Positions 35,276 through 43,883 of a stretch of DNA of 64,000 nucleotides are shown in pieces; the stretch's first letter is position 1, and each line of letters opens with the position of its first letter. The stretch is taken from positions 2,044,126-2,108,125 of the forward strand of contig NZ_NRSW01000001.1 of the NCBI RefSeq assembly GCF_002288635.1, in the 5' to 3' direction. Source of the DNA: Mucilaginibacter sp. MD40 (GTDB taxonomy: Bacteria > Bacteroidota > Bacteroidia > Sphingobacteriales > Sphingobacteriaceae). The translations under genes were made by a program, and so were the position numbers. Under the pieces are notes generated by a model. The model worked only from the letters and a program-made list of their open reading frames with translations, made no database searches and had not been told where the DNA came from.

Positions 35276-36355
35276 ATGGATTTAAAAAATTATAAAGGCG
35301 TACTGCATGGCAATCAGGTGCAGGCGTTATTTGAAGCAGCCAAGCAACACCAGTTTGCTTTACCCGCTGTAAACGTAATTGGCACCAATTCTATCAACGC
35401 TGTAATGGAAACCGCCAAAGCGGTTAATTCTCCTGTAATTATTCAGTTATCAAACGGCGGCGCCCAGTTCTACGCAGGTAAATCATTAGATAACTCAAAG
35501 CTGCAGGCCTGCATATTGGGCGCTGTATCAGCAGCTAAACACGTGCACTTACTGGCCGAGCACTATGGTGTAGCCGTTATTTTACACACCGACCACGCCG
35601 CAAAAAAATTATTACCATGGATTGATGGTTTATTAGACCACGGTGAAAAGTTTTTTGCTGAAACCGGCAAACCGCTTTTTTCATCGCACATGCTTGACCT
35701 TTCTGAGGAGCCTATCGAAGAAAACATCGAGATATCTGCCAAATACCTGGCGCGCATGGCCAAAATGAACATGACCGTTGAAATTGAGCTGGGTGTTACC
35801 GGTGGCGAAGAAGATGGTGTTGATAACTCTGATGTTGACAGCTCTCGCCTGTATACCCAACCGGAAGAAGTTGCCTACGCTTATGAAGAACTGTCAAAAG
35901 TAAGCCATCGCTTTACTGTTGCGGCTGCCTTTGGTAACGTACATGGTGTATACAAACCGGGTAATGTTAAACTGATGCCTGTTATCCTGCACAATTCGCA
36001 GGAGTTCCTGAAGCAAAAACATAACCTTACTGCCGAGAAACCTATCAACTTTGTGTTCCACGGTGGTTCAGGCTCAAGCCAGGAAGAGATCCGCGAGGCT
36101 ATTTCATACGGCGCTATCAAAATGAACATTGATACCGACATGCAATGGGCTTTCTGGGAAGGTATTAAAGATTATTACCAATCTAAAGAAGCTTATTTGC
36201 AATCTCAGATCGGAAGCCCGGATGGCGATGATTCTCCAAACAAAAAATATTACGACCCACGTGTATGGTTACGCAAAGGCGAAGAAACTTTTGTTAAACG
36301 CTTAACAGAAGCTTTTGCAGACCTAAACTGCCTTGACGTGAATAGCAAGCTGTAA
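35276..36355 (+). CDS. fbaA: Fructose-bisphosphate aldolase, class II
   Basis: There are 359 residues from the second Met (361 if ATG 35270 is used). Class IIA motifs are present: AVNVIGTNSINAVMETA, QLSNGGAQFYAG, the zinc region VILHTDHAAKKLLPW, the Glu of GVTGGEEDGVDNS, AAFGNVHGVYKPGN, FHGGSGSSQEEI and the DTDMQWAFW loop. It is a zinc-dependent aldolase with the same reaction as the class I enzyme at 3089-4111. The C-terminus is complete, followed by a terminator. Confidence 0.95.
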   Translation: MDLKNYKGVLHGNQVQALFEAAKQHQFALPAVNVIGTNSINAVMETAKAVNSPVIIQLSNGGAQFYAGKSLDNSKLQACILGAVSAAKHVHLLAEHYGVAVILHTDHAAKKLLPWIDGLLDHGEKFFAETGKPLFSSHMLDLSEEPIEENIEISAKYLARMAKMNMTVEIELGVTGGEEDGVDNSDVDSSRLYTQPEEVAYAYEELSKVSHRFTVAAAFGNVHGVYKPGNVKLMPVILHNSQEFLKQKHNLTAEKPINFVFHGGSGSSQEEIREAISYGAIKMNIDTDMQWAFWEGIKDYYQSKEAYLQSQIGSPDGDDSPNKKYYDPRVWLRKGEETFVKRLTEAFADLNCLDVNSKL

Positions 36356-36375
36356 CATATATAGCTAAAAAGAGT

Positions 36376-36413
36376 AAAAAGCGCCCGTGTTAAAAACATT
36401 GGCGCTTTTTTTT
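36376..36413 (+). terminator. Terminator after fbaA
   Basis: AAAAAGCGCC (36376-36385) pairs with GGCGCTTTTT (36401-36410), then TTTAG. Confidence 0.7.
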
Positions 36414-36440
36414 AGTTGTGGATTTATACCTACAAAGTCT

Positions 36441-36950
36441 ATGGCTAAAAGTACACAACGCAAAAAAAACTTGTTTGAGCGGTTCGCAAACTGGGCAACC
36501 ATTGCTACCGGCAGTTCTGCGGCGTTTATTGCCGCAACGGTTGTCATCATTGTATGGATTGTGACGGGGCCAATATTTAAATATTCTGATACCTGGCAGT
36601 TAGTAATTAATACGGGCACCACTATTATTACTTTCCTCATGGTGTTTCTGATCCAAAAGTCGCAGAATAAAGATTCTAAAGCCGTGCACCTGAAACTTAA
36701 CGAGCTGTTGGCATCGCACCAGGGGGCAAGTAACCGTATGGTGCATATTGAGGACCTTACAGAAGATGAACTTGATAAGTTGGCCAGATTTTATATTAAG
36801 TTGTCTAAATTAGCCGAAGAAGAAGATGATATTACCTGTACGCACTCTATTGACGCGGCAGAAGAGAATCATAACGAGAAATTATCCAGTTTAAAGACCA
36901 AGAAGCATTATCAAAATGCCCTCATCAGCAGAAGTAAAAAAAGTAAGTGA
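36441..36950 (+). CDS. Low-affinity iron permease family-like membrane protein
   Basis: There are 169 residues from ATG 36441 (an upstream in-frame Met at 36387 lies in the terminator and is rejected). MAKSTQRKKNLFERFANWAT is followed by two membrane helices (SSAAFIAATVVIIVWIVTGP and LVINTGTTIITFLMVFLIQ), then QNKDSKAVHLKLNELLAS. This core matches the low affinity iron permease (FET4-like) family of short bacterial proteins. The role in iron uptake is unproven. The cytosolic tail is highly charged. It overlaps the GNAT gene by 35 bases. Confidence 0.7.
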   Translation: MAKSTQRKKNLFERFANWATIATGSSAAFIAATVVIIVWIVTGPIFKYSDTWQLVINTGTTIITFLMVFLIQKSQNKDSKAVHLKLNELLASHQGASNRMVHIEDLTEDELDKLARFYIKLSKLAEEEDDITCTHSIDAAEENHNEKLSSLKTKKHYQNALISRSKKSK

Positions 36951-37341
36951 CCCCAGTGACCTGGAAACCGTGTTCGCCATCAGGCGTGAAGTATTTGTTG
37001 ACGAACAAAACTGCCCTCCGGAACTTGAATGGGAAAATGAAGACATATCTACCCATTTCCTGGCTACGGTAGAAGGCGAGCCGGCAGGTGCGGCACGCTG
37101 GCGTAAAACCGATAAAGGCTATAAGTTAGAAAGATTTGCCGTGTTAGCTAAATTCAGAGGTTATGGGGTAGGAGAGGCTTTAGTTAAAGCTGTTCTAAAC
37201 GATCTCCCATCCGATGCTTCTTATATATACCTGCATGCCCAAGTGCAGGCTCTTGGCTTTTATGAAAAGCTTGGTTTTAAACCCTCAGGCACTATGTTTG
37301 AGGAGGCTGGTATACAACATTTTAAAATGGTTATTAGATAG
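36916..37341 (+). CDS. GNAT family N-acetyltransferase
   Basis: The 141-residue protein has the GNAT core: FAIRREVFVDEQNCPPELEW (strand 1/helix 1), acetyl-CoA-binding RFAVLAKFRGYGVGEALVKAVL (the Q/RxxGxG/A pyrophosphate loop near residue 75-90), and the end AQVQALGFYEKLGFKPSGTMFEEAGIQHFKMVI, typical of the ElaA-like subgroup. It acetylates an amine, probably a protein or small molecule. It overlaps the previous gene by 35 bases and ends at a heptad array. Confidence 0.85.
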   Translation: MPSSAEVKKVSDPSDLETVFAIRREVFVDEQNCPPELEWENEDISTHFLATVEGEPAGAARWRKTDKGYKLERFAVLAKFRGYGVGEALVKAVLNDLPSDASYIYLHAQVQALGFYEKLGFKPSGTMFEEAGIQHFKMVIR

Positions 37342-37446
37342 AATTAAGAAACAAGAGCGAGGAGTTAAGAATCAAGAGCCAAGAGTCCAGAAACAAGATC
37401 GGTTAGATGCGGTAAACTATATCTTAACTCTTATATCTTTATTTTT
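37342..37446. repeat. Inverted heptad-repeat array, locus 5 (AATCAAG type) between convergent genes
   Basis: Right after TAG 37339-37341 come eight 7-mers in register: AATTAAG, AAACAAG, AGCGAGG, AGTTAAG, AATCAAG, AGCCAAG, AGTCCAG, AAACAAG (37342-37397). The opposite arm is CTTAACT, CTTATAT, CTTTATT (37423-37443), which abuts the stop codon of the convergent gene. The array occupies almost the entire spacer. Confidence 0.9.
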
Positions 37447-38304
37447 CTATGTAAACACCTTTGCCGAATACTCCATAGCTTCGGCAAGTTTATCCAGATC
37501 GAGGCTCAGCTGTACGTTTTGATGCAAAAGGAACGCCACAAGGTTTTCTGTCGCGATGTTGCCGGTGAGGTCGTCCTTTGCCATAGGGCAGCCGCCGTAA
37601 CCTTTAAGGGCCACGTCAAATTTATTGCAGCCGGCTTCATAGGCGGCGGCTATCTTTTCCTGCCAGGTATCGGGGGTAGAGTGCAGGTGTACGCCAAATT
37701 CGGTGATCTCTGATAGTTTTTTAAGCGCTGGATATAAGCTACTGATCTGTTCTGGCTGGGCAATGCCAATAGTATCGGAAAGGGCGATGTAGCCAATACC
37801 TTCGTCGATGATTTTCTGTGCCCAGTGCAGTACAATGTCGTTGCTCCACGCATCGCCATAAGGGTTACCGAAGCCCATGGAAAGATAAATAAGTAAAGCC
37901 TTGTTATTAACGGCGCATAGTTCGTTTATGCGTTTAACATCATCAAAGGCCTTGTCAATGGTGGTATTCGCATTCCGCATCTGGAAGGTTTCTGAAATAG
38001 AGAAGGGATAACCCAGATAAGTGATCTCCTGATGTTTTACGGCGTCCTCAGCACCCCTGTAATTGGCAATAATGGCTAATAATTTTGATGAGCTATGGTC
38101 CATATCAAGCATACTCAGCACCTCAGCGGTATCGCGCATTTGCGGTATAGCCTTAGGCGATACAAAGCTGCCAAAATCGATGGTATCAAAACCCACTTGT
38201 AAGAGCAGGTTAATATAAGCGGCCTTTACATCGGTCGGCACAAAATCATGCAGGCCCTGCATGGCATCGCGCGGGCATTCAGTAATCTTAATATGGTCGG
38301 TCAT
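37447..38304 (-). CDS. Hydroxymethylglutaryl-CoA lyase family protein
   Basis: The 285-residue TIM-barrel protein has the HMG-CoA lyase signature: KITECPRDAMQG (Arg/Asp, residues 6-17), IDFGSFVSPKAIPQM, GVHLHSTPDTW (metal His pair), and GYGGCPMAKDDLTGN (active-site Cys near residue 237). It cleaves HMG-CoA to acetyl-CoA and acetoacetate in leucine breakdown; the related homocitrate-type lyases are less likely because of the GGCP loop. It starts directly after the stop of the NDH-2-like gene (zero gap), so both are one unit. Confidence 0.87.
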   Translation of the reverse strand: MTDHIKITECPRDAMQGLHDFVPTDVKAAYINLLLQVGFDTIDFGSFVSPKAIPQMRDTAEVLSMLDMDHSSSKLLAIIANYRGAEDAVKHQEITYLGYPFSISETFQMRNANTTIDKAFDDVKRINELCAVNNKALLIYLSMGFGNPYGDAWSNDIVLHWAQKIIDEGIGYIALSDTIGIAQPEQISSLYPALKKLSEITEFGVHLHSTPDTWQEKIAAAYEAGCNKFDVALKGYGGCPMAKDDLTGNIATENLVAFLLHQNVQLSLDLDKLAEAMEYSAKVFT

Positions 38305-39618
38305 TTAATCGGGTTGTGATACCTGCTGGTCTTTTTCTACAAGTTCTTCACGCTTAAAGTTACGTATAATTAAGCGGCTGCCACCATTATAGGTAAAGTA
38401 GCTGGCCACCCAGTTAATAAACACGATCACTTTGTTGCGGCCGCCCATTAATGATATCAGGTGAACGAACATCCATATGAGCCAGGCAAAAAATCCCTGG
38501 AATTTGAGTTTGCCCAAATCAGCTATGGCCTTGTTGCGCCCAATAGTAGCCAGCGACCCTTTATCGTTGTATTTGAATGGTTCGGTAGTTTCGCCTTTTA
38601 TTATACGGTAGATGTTTTTACCGGTGGTTTGCCCCATTTGTATGGCTACCTGCGCCACCCCCGGGTGGCCCTTAGGTGTTTCAGGCGTTATCATGGCGGC
38701 TACGTCGCCAATGGCAAAAATATTTTGTGTACCTACTACGCGGCAAATATTATCCACCTTAATGCGGTTGCCGCGCTCTATGCTATCTTTTGAAATACCA
38801 TCAGGTACTACACCCATTACACCGGCACTCCATATCACATTTTTTGTTGGTATGCTTTTTCCACCCTCAAATTTTATTTCTTCGCCATTATAGCTTTCTA
38901 CCTTAACGCCAAGTAAAACTTCCACGCCCATGTCTTTTAAATAGCCTTCCGCCGCTTTAGAACCTTCATCAGAGAATGGGCCTAATACTTTAGGCAGAAA
39001 ATCTACAAGGTAAACCTTCATCTCATCTTTGGCCAGCTCGGGGTAGTCTTTATCCAGGATGTGGTTGCGCAACTCGGCAAGGGCGCCTGCGAGCTCTACA
39101 CCGGTAGGGCCAGCGCCTACCAATACGAATGACAGGTATGGCGCTCTTTCTTCCTTAGAGGGCTTTAAAATAGCCTCCTCGAGGTTCTGAAGCACCAGGT
39201 AACGAAGATTCATGGCTTCGGGGATAGATTTCATGGGCATGGCATAATGCTCTATCTCTTTGTTACCAAAAAAGTTGGTGGTTGAGCCGGTGGCAATAAC
39301 CAGGTAATCATAAGCGATATTACCTATGGTAGTGTGCACTGTATTAGCGGCTTGGTCAATACCCAATACTTCTGTGTTCCGGAAACGCAGGTTCTTCTGG
39401 TTATCAAAGTTTTTACGCAGTGAGAAAGCAATAGACTCAGCCTCCAAGCTACCCGTGGCCACCTGGTACAACAGGGGCTGAAAGGTGTGGTAATTATGCT
39501 TATCTATCAGTATCACTTCTACGGGTTTATCTTTAAGCTGTTTAGCTACCTGTAACCCGCCAAAACCACCGCCAATGATGACAACAGTGGGGAACTTTGA
39601 TGATCCGTTAACATTCAT
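38305..39618 (-). CDS. Type II NADH dehydrogenase-like FAD-dependent oxidoreductase
   Basis: The 437-residue protein has the FAD Rossmann motif VIIGGGFGGLQVAKQL (residues 12-28), YHTFQPLLYQVATGSLE, the NAD site FVLVGAGPTGVELAGALAEL and FAIGDVAAM. A C-terminal amphipathic/hydrophobic segment (FFAWLIWMFVHLISLMG) anchors it at the membrane. These features match NDH-2, which passes electrons from NADH to quinone without pumping protons. It lies directly upstream of the HMG-CoA lyase gene. Confidence 0.88.
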   Translation of the reverse strand: MNVNGSSKFPTVVIIGGGFGGLQVAKQLKDKPVEVILIDKHNYHTFQPLLYQVATGSLEAESIAFSLRKNFDNQKNLRFRNTEVLGIDQAANTVHTTIGNIAYDYLVIATGSTTNFFGNKEIEHYAMPMKSIPEAMNLRYLVLQNLEEAILKPSKEERAPYLSFVLVGAGPTGVELAGALAELRNHILDKDYPELAKDEMKVYLVDFLPKVLGPFSDEGSKAAEGYLKDMGVEVLLGVKVESYNGEEIKFEGGKSIPTKNVIWSAGVMGVVPDGISKDSIERGNRIKVDNICRVVGTQNIFAIGDVAAMITPETPKGHPGVAQVAIQMGQTTGKNIYRIIKGETTEPFKYNDKGSLATIGRNKAIADLGKLKFQGFFAWLIWMFVHLISLMGGRNKVIVFINWVASYFTYNGGSRLIIRNFKREELVEKDQQVSQPD

Positions 39619-39654
39619 GCCTGTTATTGTTTAAAGTACACTAATGTATAACAA

Positions 39655-39686
39655 AAAAGGCTCCAAATGTTCTTTGGAGCCTTTGA
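39655..39686 (-). terminator. Terminator after secDF
   Basis: AAAGGCTCCAAA (39656-39667) pairs with TTTGGAGCCTTT (39673-39684) around TGTTC. On the minus strand it follows the secDF stop at once and runs into TTTTTTG. Confidence 0.75.
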
Positions 39687-39710
39687 TATTTTTGAGTTAG
39701 CTATCGCTGT

Positions 39711-42686
39711 TTACTTCAGTTCTTTTTTACCGAAATCGATAATTACCGGTGAAGCCACGCATATTGACGAGTAGGTACCAAACAGAACACCGATCAATAA
39801 GGCGAATGAGAAACCGCGGATAACATCACCACCGAACGCGAACAATACAACCAATATCAATACTACGGTTAACGCGGTGATAATGGTACGGCTCAGCGTG
39901 CTGTTGATAGCTTTGTTGATCACTTCCTCGTTGTTGCCACTTTTTGAATGGTTAAGGTACTCACGTATACGGTCAAATACTACCACGGTATCGTTAATAG
40001 AGTAACCGATAACGGTAAGCAACGCGGCAATGAAAGCCTGGTCGATATCCAGCGAGAATGGCAACAAGCCTTTAAACAGCGAGAAGAATGAAAGTACCAG
40101 CAATGAATCGTGCGCGGTAGCGATCATGGCGCCAAGGCTGTACTGCCATTTGCGGAAGCGGATAAGGATATAAGCCGAGATAACGATAATGGCAATAATA
40201 ATGGTCCATTTTGCCGAAGCCTTCACTTCGTTGGCTACAGTTGCCTCTACTTTTTGGTGGCTTAATATCTGGTCCGGCGTGATTTTAGTTGCCGGGTTGC
40301 TTGCTAAGGCTTTTATTAAAGCATCCTCTACTTTGGCGTCAGCGCTTTCGGCGTTGTCGTTAATAAGGTAGTTGGTAGTGATGCTTATTTTATCAGTACC
40401 ATATGTTTTTACCTCGGTACCACGGCCAAGCGTAGCGTCAATAGCATCATGCACCTGTTCTGTTGTAACTGATGGGCCAAACTTAACCAGGTAAGTACGG
40501 CCACCACCGAAGTCAACACCGTAGTTAAAGCCGCGGGTAAACATAGATACTAAACCGGCAATGATGAAAATACCAGAGAAAGCATAGTACTTGTAACGGT
40601 TTTTAACAAACGCGAAGTTGGCGTTCTTGAAAGTATGAGAGCTCCATGGGCGTGAGAATTTAATATCCCAGCCTTTTTCAAGCATATATTCAAAGATCAA
40701 CCTTGAGATAAGTAATGAGCAGAACAGGGTAGTCACAATACCGATCATCAGCGTGGTAGCGAAACCCTGGATTGGGCCAGAGCCGAACACGAACAGGATA
40801 ACACCTGTAAGGAAGGTACTGATGTTGGCATCAAGGATAGACGGCAAAGCGTGCTTGAAGCCATCGGCAATGGCAATGCGTAGTGATTTGCCCAGGTTCA
40901 GCTCTTCGCGAACGCGCTCATAAACCAATACGTTAGCATCAACCGCCACACCCAGGATAAGGATGATACCGGCAATACCAGGCAGGGTTAATACGGCACG
41001 GATGCTTACTAAAACACCCATCAGGAAGAACACGTTTACCAATACGGCAACTACCGCAACAGTACCCGCACGATTGTAGTAAGCGATCATGAAGATCAGG
41101 ATCACAACCAAACCAAGTACACAAGACAATAAGCCCGCGCTGATAGCTTCCTGGCCTAATGAAGGGCCTACTACCGCTTCGCCAACAATACGTGCAGGGG
41201 CCAGTAACCGGCCTGCCTTTAACACGTTGGCTAAGTCTTTAGTATCTTCCTGGGTAAAGTTACCACCTGAGATAGATGATACACCACCAGAAATTTCGTT
41301 CTGCACGTTAGGGGCAGAGTATACGTTGTCATCCAAAACAATGGCAATCGCTTTTTTGCCTGCTCCTGCAGAAGCCTCGGCAGTAATGTTTTTCCATTTT
41401 TGGGCACCTTGCGAGTTCATGTACATGGTTACCTCAAAGCCGCCCTGCAATTGGTTAACATCGCTGCGGGCATCGGTAATTACATCGCCATTTAATACCG
41501 GGCCGTTTTCGGCGCCAGCCAGTTTAATGGCATACAACTCAAATATTTTAGTGCCTTTTTCAGGTTTTACACCCCAAAGGAATTTAAGGTTTTGCGGCAA
41601 TACGGCCTTAACATCGGCACTGTGCAGGTAGCTGTTTACTTTAGCGGTATCTTTTTGCTCGGCACGGCCAACAATTGGGCCAGGTGCTAATTGCGGCGAA
41701 CCATCCTGGCCCTGGTAAACCATTGGCGACAGAACCGCGAACAATGGATTTTGAGCGGCAAGCTGTGCTTTGTTGTTAACGCCGGCAGAGTCTTTAGCGC
41801 CAGCCTTTTTAATTTTACTCAATAATGAGGCAGCCGAATCTTTTTTGGTAGCCGCTACAGCAGTAGCAGTTTTCTTAGCGGTATCAGCCTTTGCAGTGGT
41901 ATCTTTAACGCCGGTTTTGTTTTTAGCGGCCAGTATACCGTTGATATTACCCAACAGGCCGTATATCTCGCCGTTATCAAAAGTTTGGTAAAACTCCAAT
42001 TTTGCTGTACCTGATAACAGTTTACGAACACGTTCAGGTTCTTTAACACCCGGCAGCTCGATAAGGATACGGTTGGTGCTTTTTTGCAGCTGAATGTTAG
42101 GCTGGGTTACGCCAAACTGGTCAATACGTCTTTGCAATACAGTGTATGACTGTTGTACGGCAGTATTGGCCTGGTCTTTCAGGTAAGCTTCAACCTCGCT
42201 GTTGCTTGAATTGAATTTTAATTTGTCCTGATTGCTGTTGTTGGCGAAAATAGTAGCCAGTTTACCGTTAGGGTTTAATTTCTGGTACTCATCAACAAAA
42301 AGGGTGATGTAGTCTTTTTGCTCGGTAACGCTTCTTGCCTGCGCATTGGTTAACGCCTGGGTAAAAACTACGTCCTTGTTGTTGTTTGATAACTCGGTCA
42401 CCAGTTCGCGCAGCGATATTTGCATGGTAACATTCATACCACCCTTCAAGTCCAAACCAAGAGCAAGCGCACGGTCAACACAATACTGGTAAGTATGGCC
42501 AAATACCGGGTACACCGGTTGTGTAGAAATAGAATCCAGATACGCCGTTTCTTTCTTGGGATCGCCTTTGGCGTATGCTTTCGCATCACTCTCAACTTTG
42601 TGCGTCACCCATGTAAATGATAGCTGGTATATACATACCAAAGCCAGCAGAATGGCGAAAAATTTAATAACCCCTTTACCTTGCAT
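39711..42686 (-). CDS. secDF: Protein translocase subunit SecDF (fused)
   Basis: This 991-residue protein fuses SecD and SecF, as is normal in Bacteroidota. SecD part: first helix at residues 7-27, large periplasmic P1 domain with LDLKGGMNVTMQ, and membrane segments from about 530 (AVDANVLVYERVREEL). SecF part from about 690: GFNYGVDFGGGRTY and later SINDTVVVFDRIREYL. An Ala/Lys/Thr-rich low-complexity stretch lies around residues 255-310 in P1. It uses the proton gradient to pull secreted proteins outward. The single gene ends in a terminator. Confidence 0.95.
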   Translation of the reverse strand: MQGKGVIKFFAILLALVCIYQLSFTWVTHKVESDAKAYAKGDPKKETAYLDSISTQPVYPVFGHTYQYCVDRALALGLDLKGGMNVTMQISLRELVTELSNNNKDVVFTQALTNAQARSVTEQKDYITLFVDEYQKLNPNGKLATIFANNSNQDKLKFNSSNSEVEAYLKDQANTAVQQSYTVLQRRIDQFGVTQPNIQLQKSTNRILIELPGVKEPERVRKLLSGTAKLEFYQTFDNGEIYGLLGNINGILAAKNKTGVKDTTAKADTAKKTATAVAATKKDSAASLLSKIKKAGAKDSAGVNNKAQLAAQNPLFAVLSPMVYQGQDGSPQLAPGPIVGRAEQKDTAKVNSYLHSADVKAVLPQNLKFLWGVKPEKGTKIFELYAIKLAGAENGPVLNGDVITDARSDVNQLQGGFEVTMYMNSQGAQKWKNITAEASAGAGKKAIAIVLDDNVYSAPNVQNEISGGVSSISGGNFTQEDTKDLANVLKAGRLLAPARIVGEAVVGPSLGQEAISAGLLSCVLGLVVILIFMIAYYNRAGTVAVVAVLVNVFFLMGVLVSIRAVLTLPGIAGIILILGVAVDANVLVYERVREELNLGKSLRIAIADGFKHALPSILDANISTFLTGVILFVFGSGPIQGFATTLMIGIVTTLFCSLLISRLIFEYMLEKGWDIKFSRPWSSHTFKNANFAFVKNRYKYYAFSGIFIIAGLVSMFTRGFNYGVDFGGGRTYLVKFGPSVTTEQVHDAIDATLGRGTEVKTYGTDKISITTNYLINDNAESADAKVEDALIKALASNPATKITPDQILSHQKVEATVANEVKASAKWTIIIAIIVISAYILIRFRKWQYSLGAMIATAHDSLLVLSFFSLFKGLLPFSLDIDQAFIAALLTVIGYSINDTVVVFDRIREYLNHSKSGNNEEVINKAINSTLSRTIITALTVVLILVVLFAFGGDVIRGFSFALLIGVLFGTYSSICVASPVIIDFGKKELK

Positions 42687-42801
42687 TGCGAATTAAATAT
42701 GTAATTAATTAGTTTATAAGCTTTTTTAAATAAGACGGCAAATCTAATAAAATTTCACAACCCTGAAATTTTAAATTGAAACAAAATATTCGCCGTTTTT
42801 G

Positions 42802-43284
42802 TTACCGGCGGTTCAGCGTAATGTACGAATAGGGGTATGGATTTTTTTCGTCGGCCTCGTGGCGCTCGCTGCTTACTTCGGTCCACTGGTTGTGGTCAAT
42901 TGTTGGGAAAAAGGTATCTGCCTCAAACTGGTGGTGAACAATGGTGAGGTATATCCTGTCGGTTTTATCCATTGCCTGCCGGTAGATCTCGGCGCCGCCG
43001 CCAATAAATACTTCGTCTTCACCCTGGCAAAGTGCCAGGCCTTCGTCAATAGATTTTACTACTTCGCAGCCGGGTATCTCAATATGCTGCCGGGTAACTA
43101 CAATGTTGCGGCGCTTTGGCAGGGGTTTACCAACCGAATCAAACGTTTTGCGACCCATGATAATGGTACGACCCGATGTGATATCTTTAAAATGTTTAAG
43201 ATCATTTGGCATATGCCAAAGTAACTGGTTGTTTTTGCCGATTGCATTGTTCTCAGCTATGGCTACTATGATTGAAATTGTCAT
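42802..43284 (-). CDS. folA: Dihydrofolate reductase
   Basis: The 160-residue protein follows the DHFR fold: ISIIVAIAENNAIGKNNQLLWHMPNDLKHFKDIT (Trp-Pro replaced by HMPND, with the proton-relay Asp), GRKTFDSVGKPLPKRRNIVVTRQ, and FIGGGAEIYRQAM. It reduces dihydrofolate to tetrahydrofolate using NADPH, closing the cycle opened by ThyA. Its ATG overlaps the stop of the toxin gene by four bases (ATGA), so its translation is likely coupled to the toxin. Confidence 0.95.
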   Translation of the reverse strand: MTISIIVAIAENNAIGKNNQLLWHMPNDLKHFKDITSGRTIIMGRKTFDSVGKPLPKRRNIVVTRQHIEIPGCEVVKSIDEGLALCQGEDEVFIGGGAEIYRQAMDKTDRIYLTIVHHQFEADTFFPTIDHNQWTEVSSERHEADEKNPYPYSYITLNRR

Positions 43285-43661
43285 TGGGTTTTGATAGAAT
43301 GCTGGGTAATCCAGGCTTTTATTTGGTCGAAGTTAATATGACCCATACTTGCTGATACTGCCATATCGTATTTCTCTATTTGAGAAGCTAACATAGTGAT
43401 ATGAGCGTCTCTTAACGTGAGACGAAGCAATAGATAGGCAACCCTTTTATTACCATCAACGAATGGATGGTTAATTATTACACTTTCAAATACGGCTGCC
43501 GCTTTATCTATGGCAGTAGGATAAAGATCTTGCTGATCAAACGTCATGTACGGACGTGCTAATGCAGCTTCCAAACCAGCAATGTCTCTGACGCCTTTGT
43601 TTCCGCCAAATTGATCGATTAAAGCATTGTGATATTCTTCAACAATTTGTAAATCGATCAT
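43281..43661 (-). CDS. doc: Death-on-curing (Doc) family toxin, Fic fold
   Basis: The 126-residue protein has the Doc variant of the Fic motif, NHPFVDGNKRVAYLLLRL near residues 62-79 (HxFxxGNKR in place of the AMPylating GNGR). Upstream are RDIAGLEAALARP and AIDKAAAVFESV, typical of Doc. Known Doc phosphorylates EF-Tu and stops translation. The His and Lys-Arg are all present, so the toxin looks intact. It overlaps its antitoxin and folA by four bases each. Confidence 0.9.
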   Translation of the reverse strand: MIDLQIVEEYHNALIDQFGGNKGVRDIAGLEAALARPYMTFDQQDLYPTAIDKAAAVFESVIINHPFVDGNKRVAYLLLRLTLRDAHITMLASQIEKYDMAVSASMGHINFDQIKAWITQHSIKTQ

Positions 43662-43858
43662 TGAGCTAACTTCCTAAATACTTCTTCGTCTTCCGCAAGG
43701 ATCTCTTTAAAGTATTGGTCATATTTTGTTTTTTGGGCAATTTTCGCATTTACATCTTGAATGTAACCCAAAACATCTTGCAGTAAGTTCTCAGGAGCGC
43801 TTTCAGGAATTTGCTCAATAGCTTTTTGTATCTCTTCTTTTAACTCTGTAGTGCTCAT
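43658..43858 (-). CDS. Antitoxin of the Doc module (not Phd-like)
   Basis: There are 66 residues from the ATG at 43858. An upstream in-frame start (43894) would overlap thyA, and the peptide from MSTTELKEEIQKAIEQIPES is the typical opening. It is all-helical and acidic, ending YDQYFKEILAEDEEVFRKLA, which suits a flexible toxin-wrapping tail. No Phd N-terminal DNA-binding domain is evident. It may neutralise Doc by wrapping it; DNA binding is uncertain. It overlaps doc by four bases (ATGA) and starts 25 bases after thyA. Confidence 0.75.
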   Translation of the reverse strand: MSTTELKEEIQKAIEQIPESAPENLLQDVLGYIQDVNAKIAQKTKYDQYFKEILAEDEEVFRKLAQ

Positions 43859-43883
43859 AATCTCAAATTTACTAAATTTCTGA

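Noticed and set aside
41755..42000. Ala/Thr-rich repeat inside secDF, possible insertion
   Set aside because: It stays in frame, has codon use like the rest of the gene, and low-complexity linkers at this point are plausible for Bacteroidota SecDF.
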